A DNA stretch of 64,000 bases. Source: Acidimicrobiaceae bacterium. Its GTDB lineage: Bacteria; Actinomycetota; Acidimicrobiia; Acidimicrobiales; RAAP-2. The stretch covers positions 62,001 to 126,000 of the forward strand of contig DAHUYG010000002.1 of NCBI GenBank assembly GCA_027315315.1. Direction: 5' to 3'. The position numbers were made by a program, and so were the translations under genes. Positions 63,988 to 64,000 of this stretch are shown here, piece by piece (the first letter of the stretch is position 1; each line of letters opens with the position of its first letter). The notes beneath the pieces are model-generated. The model searched no databases. It was given only the letters and a program-made list of their open reading frames with translations, and had not been told where the DNA came from.

Positions 63988-64000
63988 ATGAACGACTCCC
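63988..64000 (+). CDS. Possible start of a gene cut by the window end
   Basis: ATGAACGACTCCC begins 13 bases before the window ends, with TAGGTT about 10 bases upstream as a possible -10. Too little is present to judge. Confidence 0.2.

Overview
The window is very GC-rich, with overlapping stop/start codons almost everywhere, many GTG starts and several near-leaderless promoters. Its gene content (an ethylmalonyl-CoA pathway cluster, SCP2 and SDR lipid enzymes, an actinobacterial-type LeuA, LCP and NlpC/P60 wall proteins, gatCAB) points to an Actinomycetota chromosome. Acidimicrobiia or a relative is my inference; no rRNA or other marker gene is present to prove it. I saw no tRNA, rRNA, CRISPR array, prophage or intact insertion sequence.

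Region by region. At 0-4.3 kb are three enzymes of the late ethylmalonyl-CoA pathway (mesaconyl-CoA hydratase, methylsuccinyl-CoA dehydrogenase, methylmalyl-CoA lyase) with a methyltransferase and a small unknown. At 4.5-7.7 kb are an NlpC/P60 hydrolase, an Lgt-like membrane protein lacking key residues, a frameshifted HIT gene and an unknown. At 7.7-11.9 kb is an acyl-CoA/leucine-catabolism-like unit: an HMG-CoA-lyase-like protein, a TetR regulator, an acyl-CoA dehydrogenase and a carboxyltransferase, with a clear TetR-type palindrome. At 12-15.8 kb are a VapBC-type pair, a HAD hydrolase, GNAT, enoyl-CoA hydratase and nitroreductase. At 15.8-18.5 kb is a lower-GC scar: an IS481-like transposase scrap, a multiply frameshifted RHS gene and a small membrane protein behind it. 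At 18.5-21.8 kb are an enoyl-CoA hydratase, a carboxylesterase and an EamA transporter.

From 21.9 to 51.6 kb the window holds nearly the whole branched-chain amino acid pathway: cimA-ilvE-leuB, leuC-leuD (behind greA), leuA, ilvB-ilvN-ilvC and ilvD, interleaved with serine genes (serA, an aminotransferase, serC), ABC transporters and LCP. The main regulatory result is that leuB-ilvE-cimA, leuA and ilvBNC each carry a similar attenuator. Each has a promoter whose -10 lies about 7-10 bases before the start of a 12-16 residue leader peptide ending in Leu/Val/Ile codons, then a hairpin at the leader stop, then a terminator hairpin with a T tract.

From 49.9 to 57.8 kb a chain of overlapping genes (hydrolase, gatC, gatA, gatB, an MMPL transporter, ilvD) runs on the minus strand. 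At 57.8-64 kb are a polytopic membrane protein and a secreted-type protein separated by one in-frame amber codon, SCP2, SDR, ACT and GNAT genes, a decayed GNAT gene and a small kinase-like ATPase.
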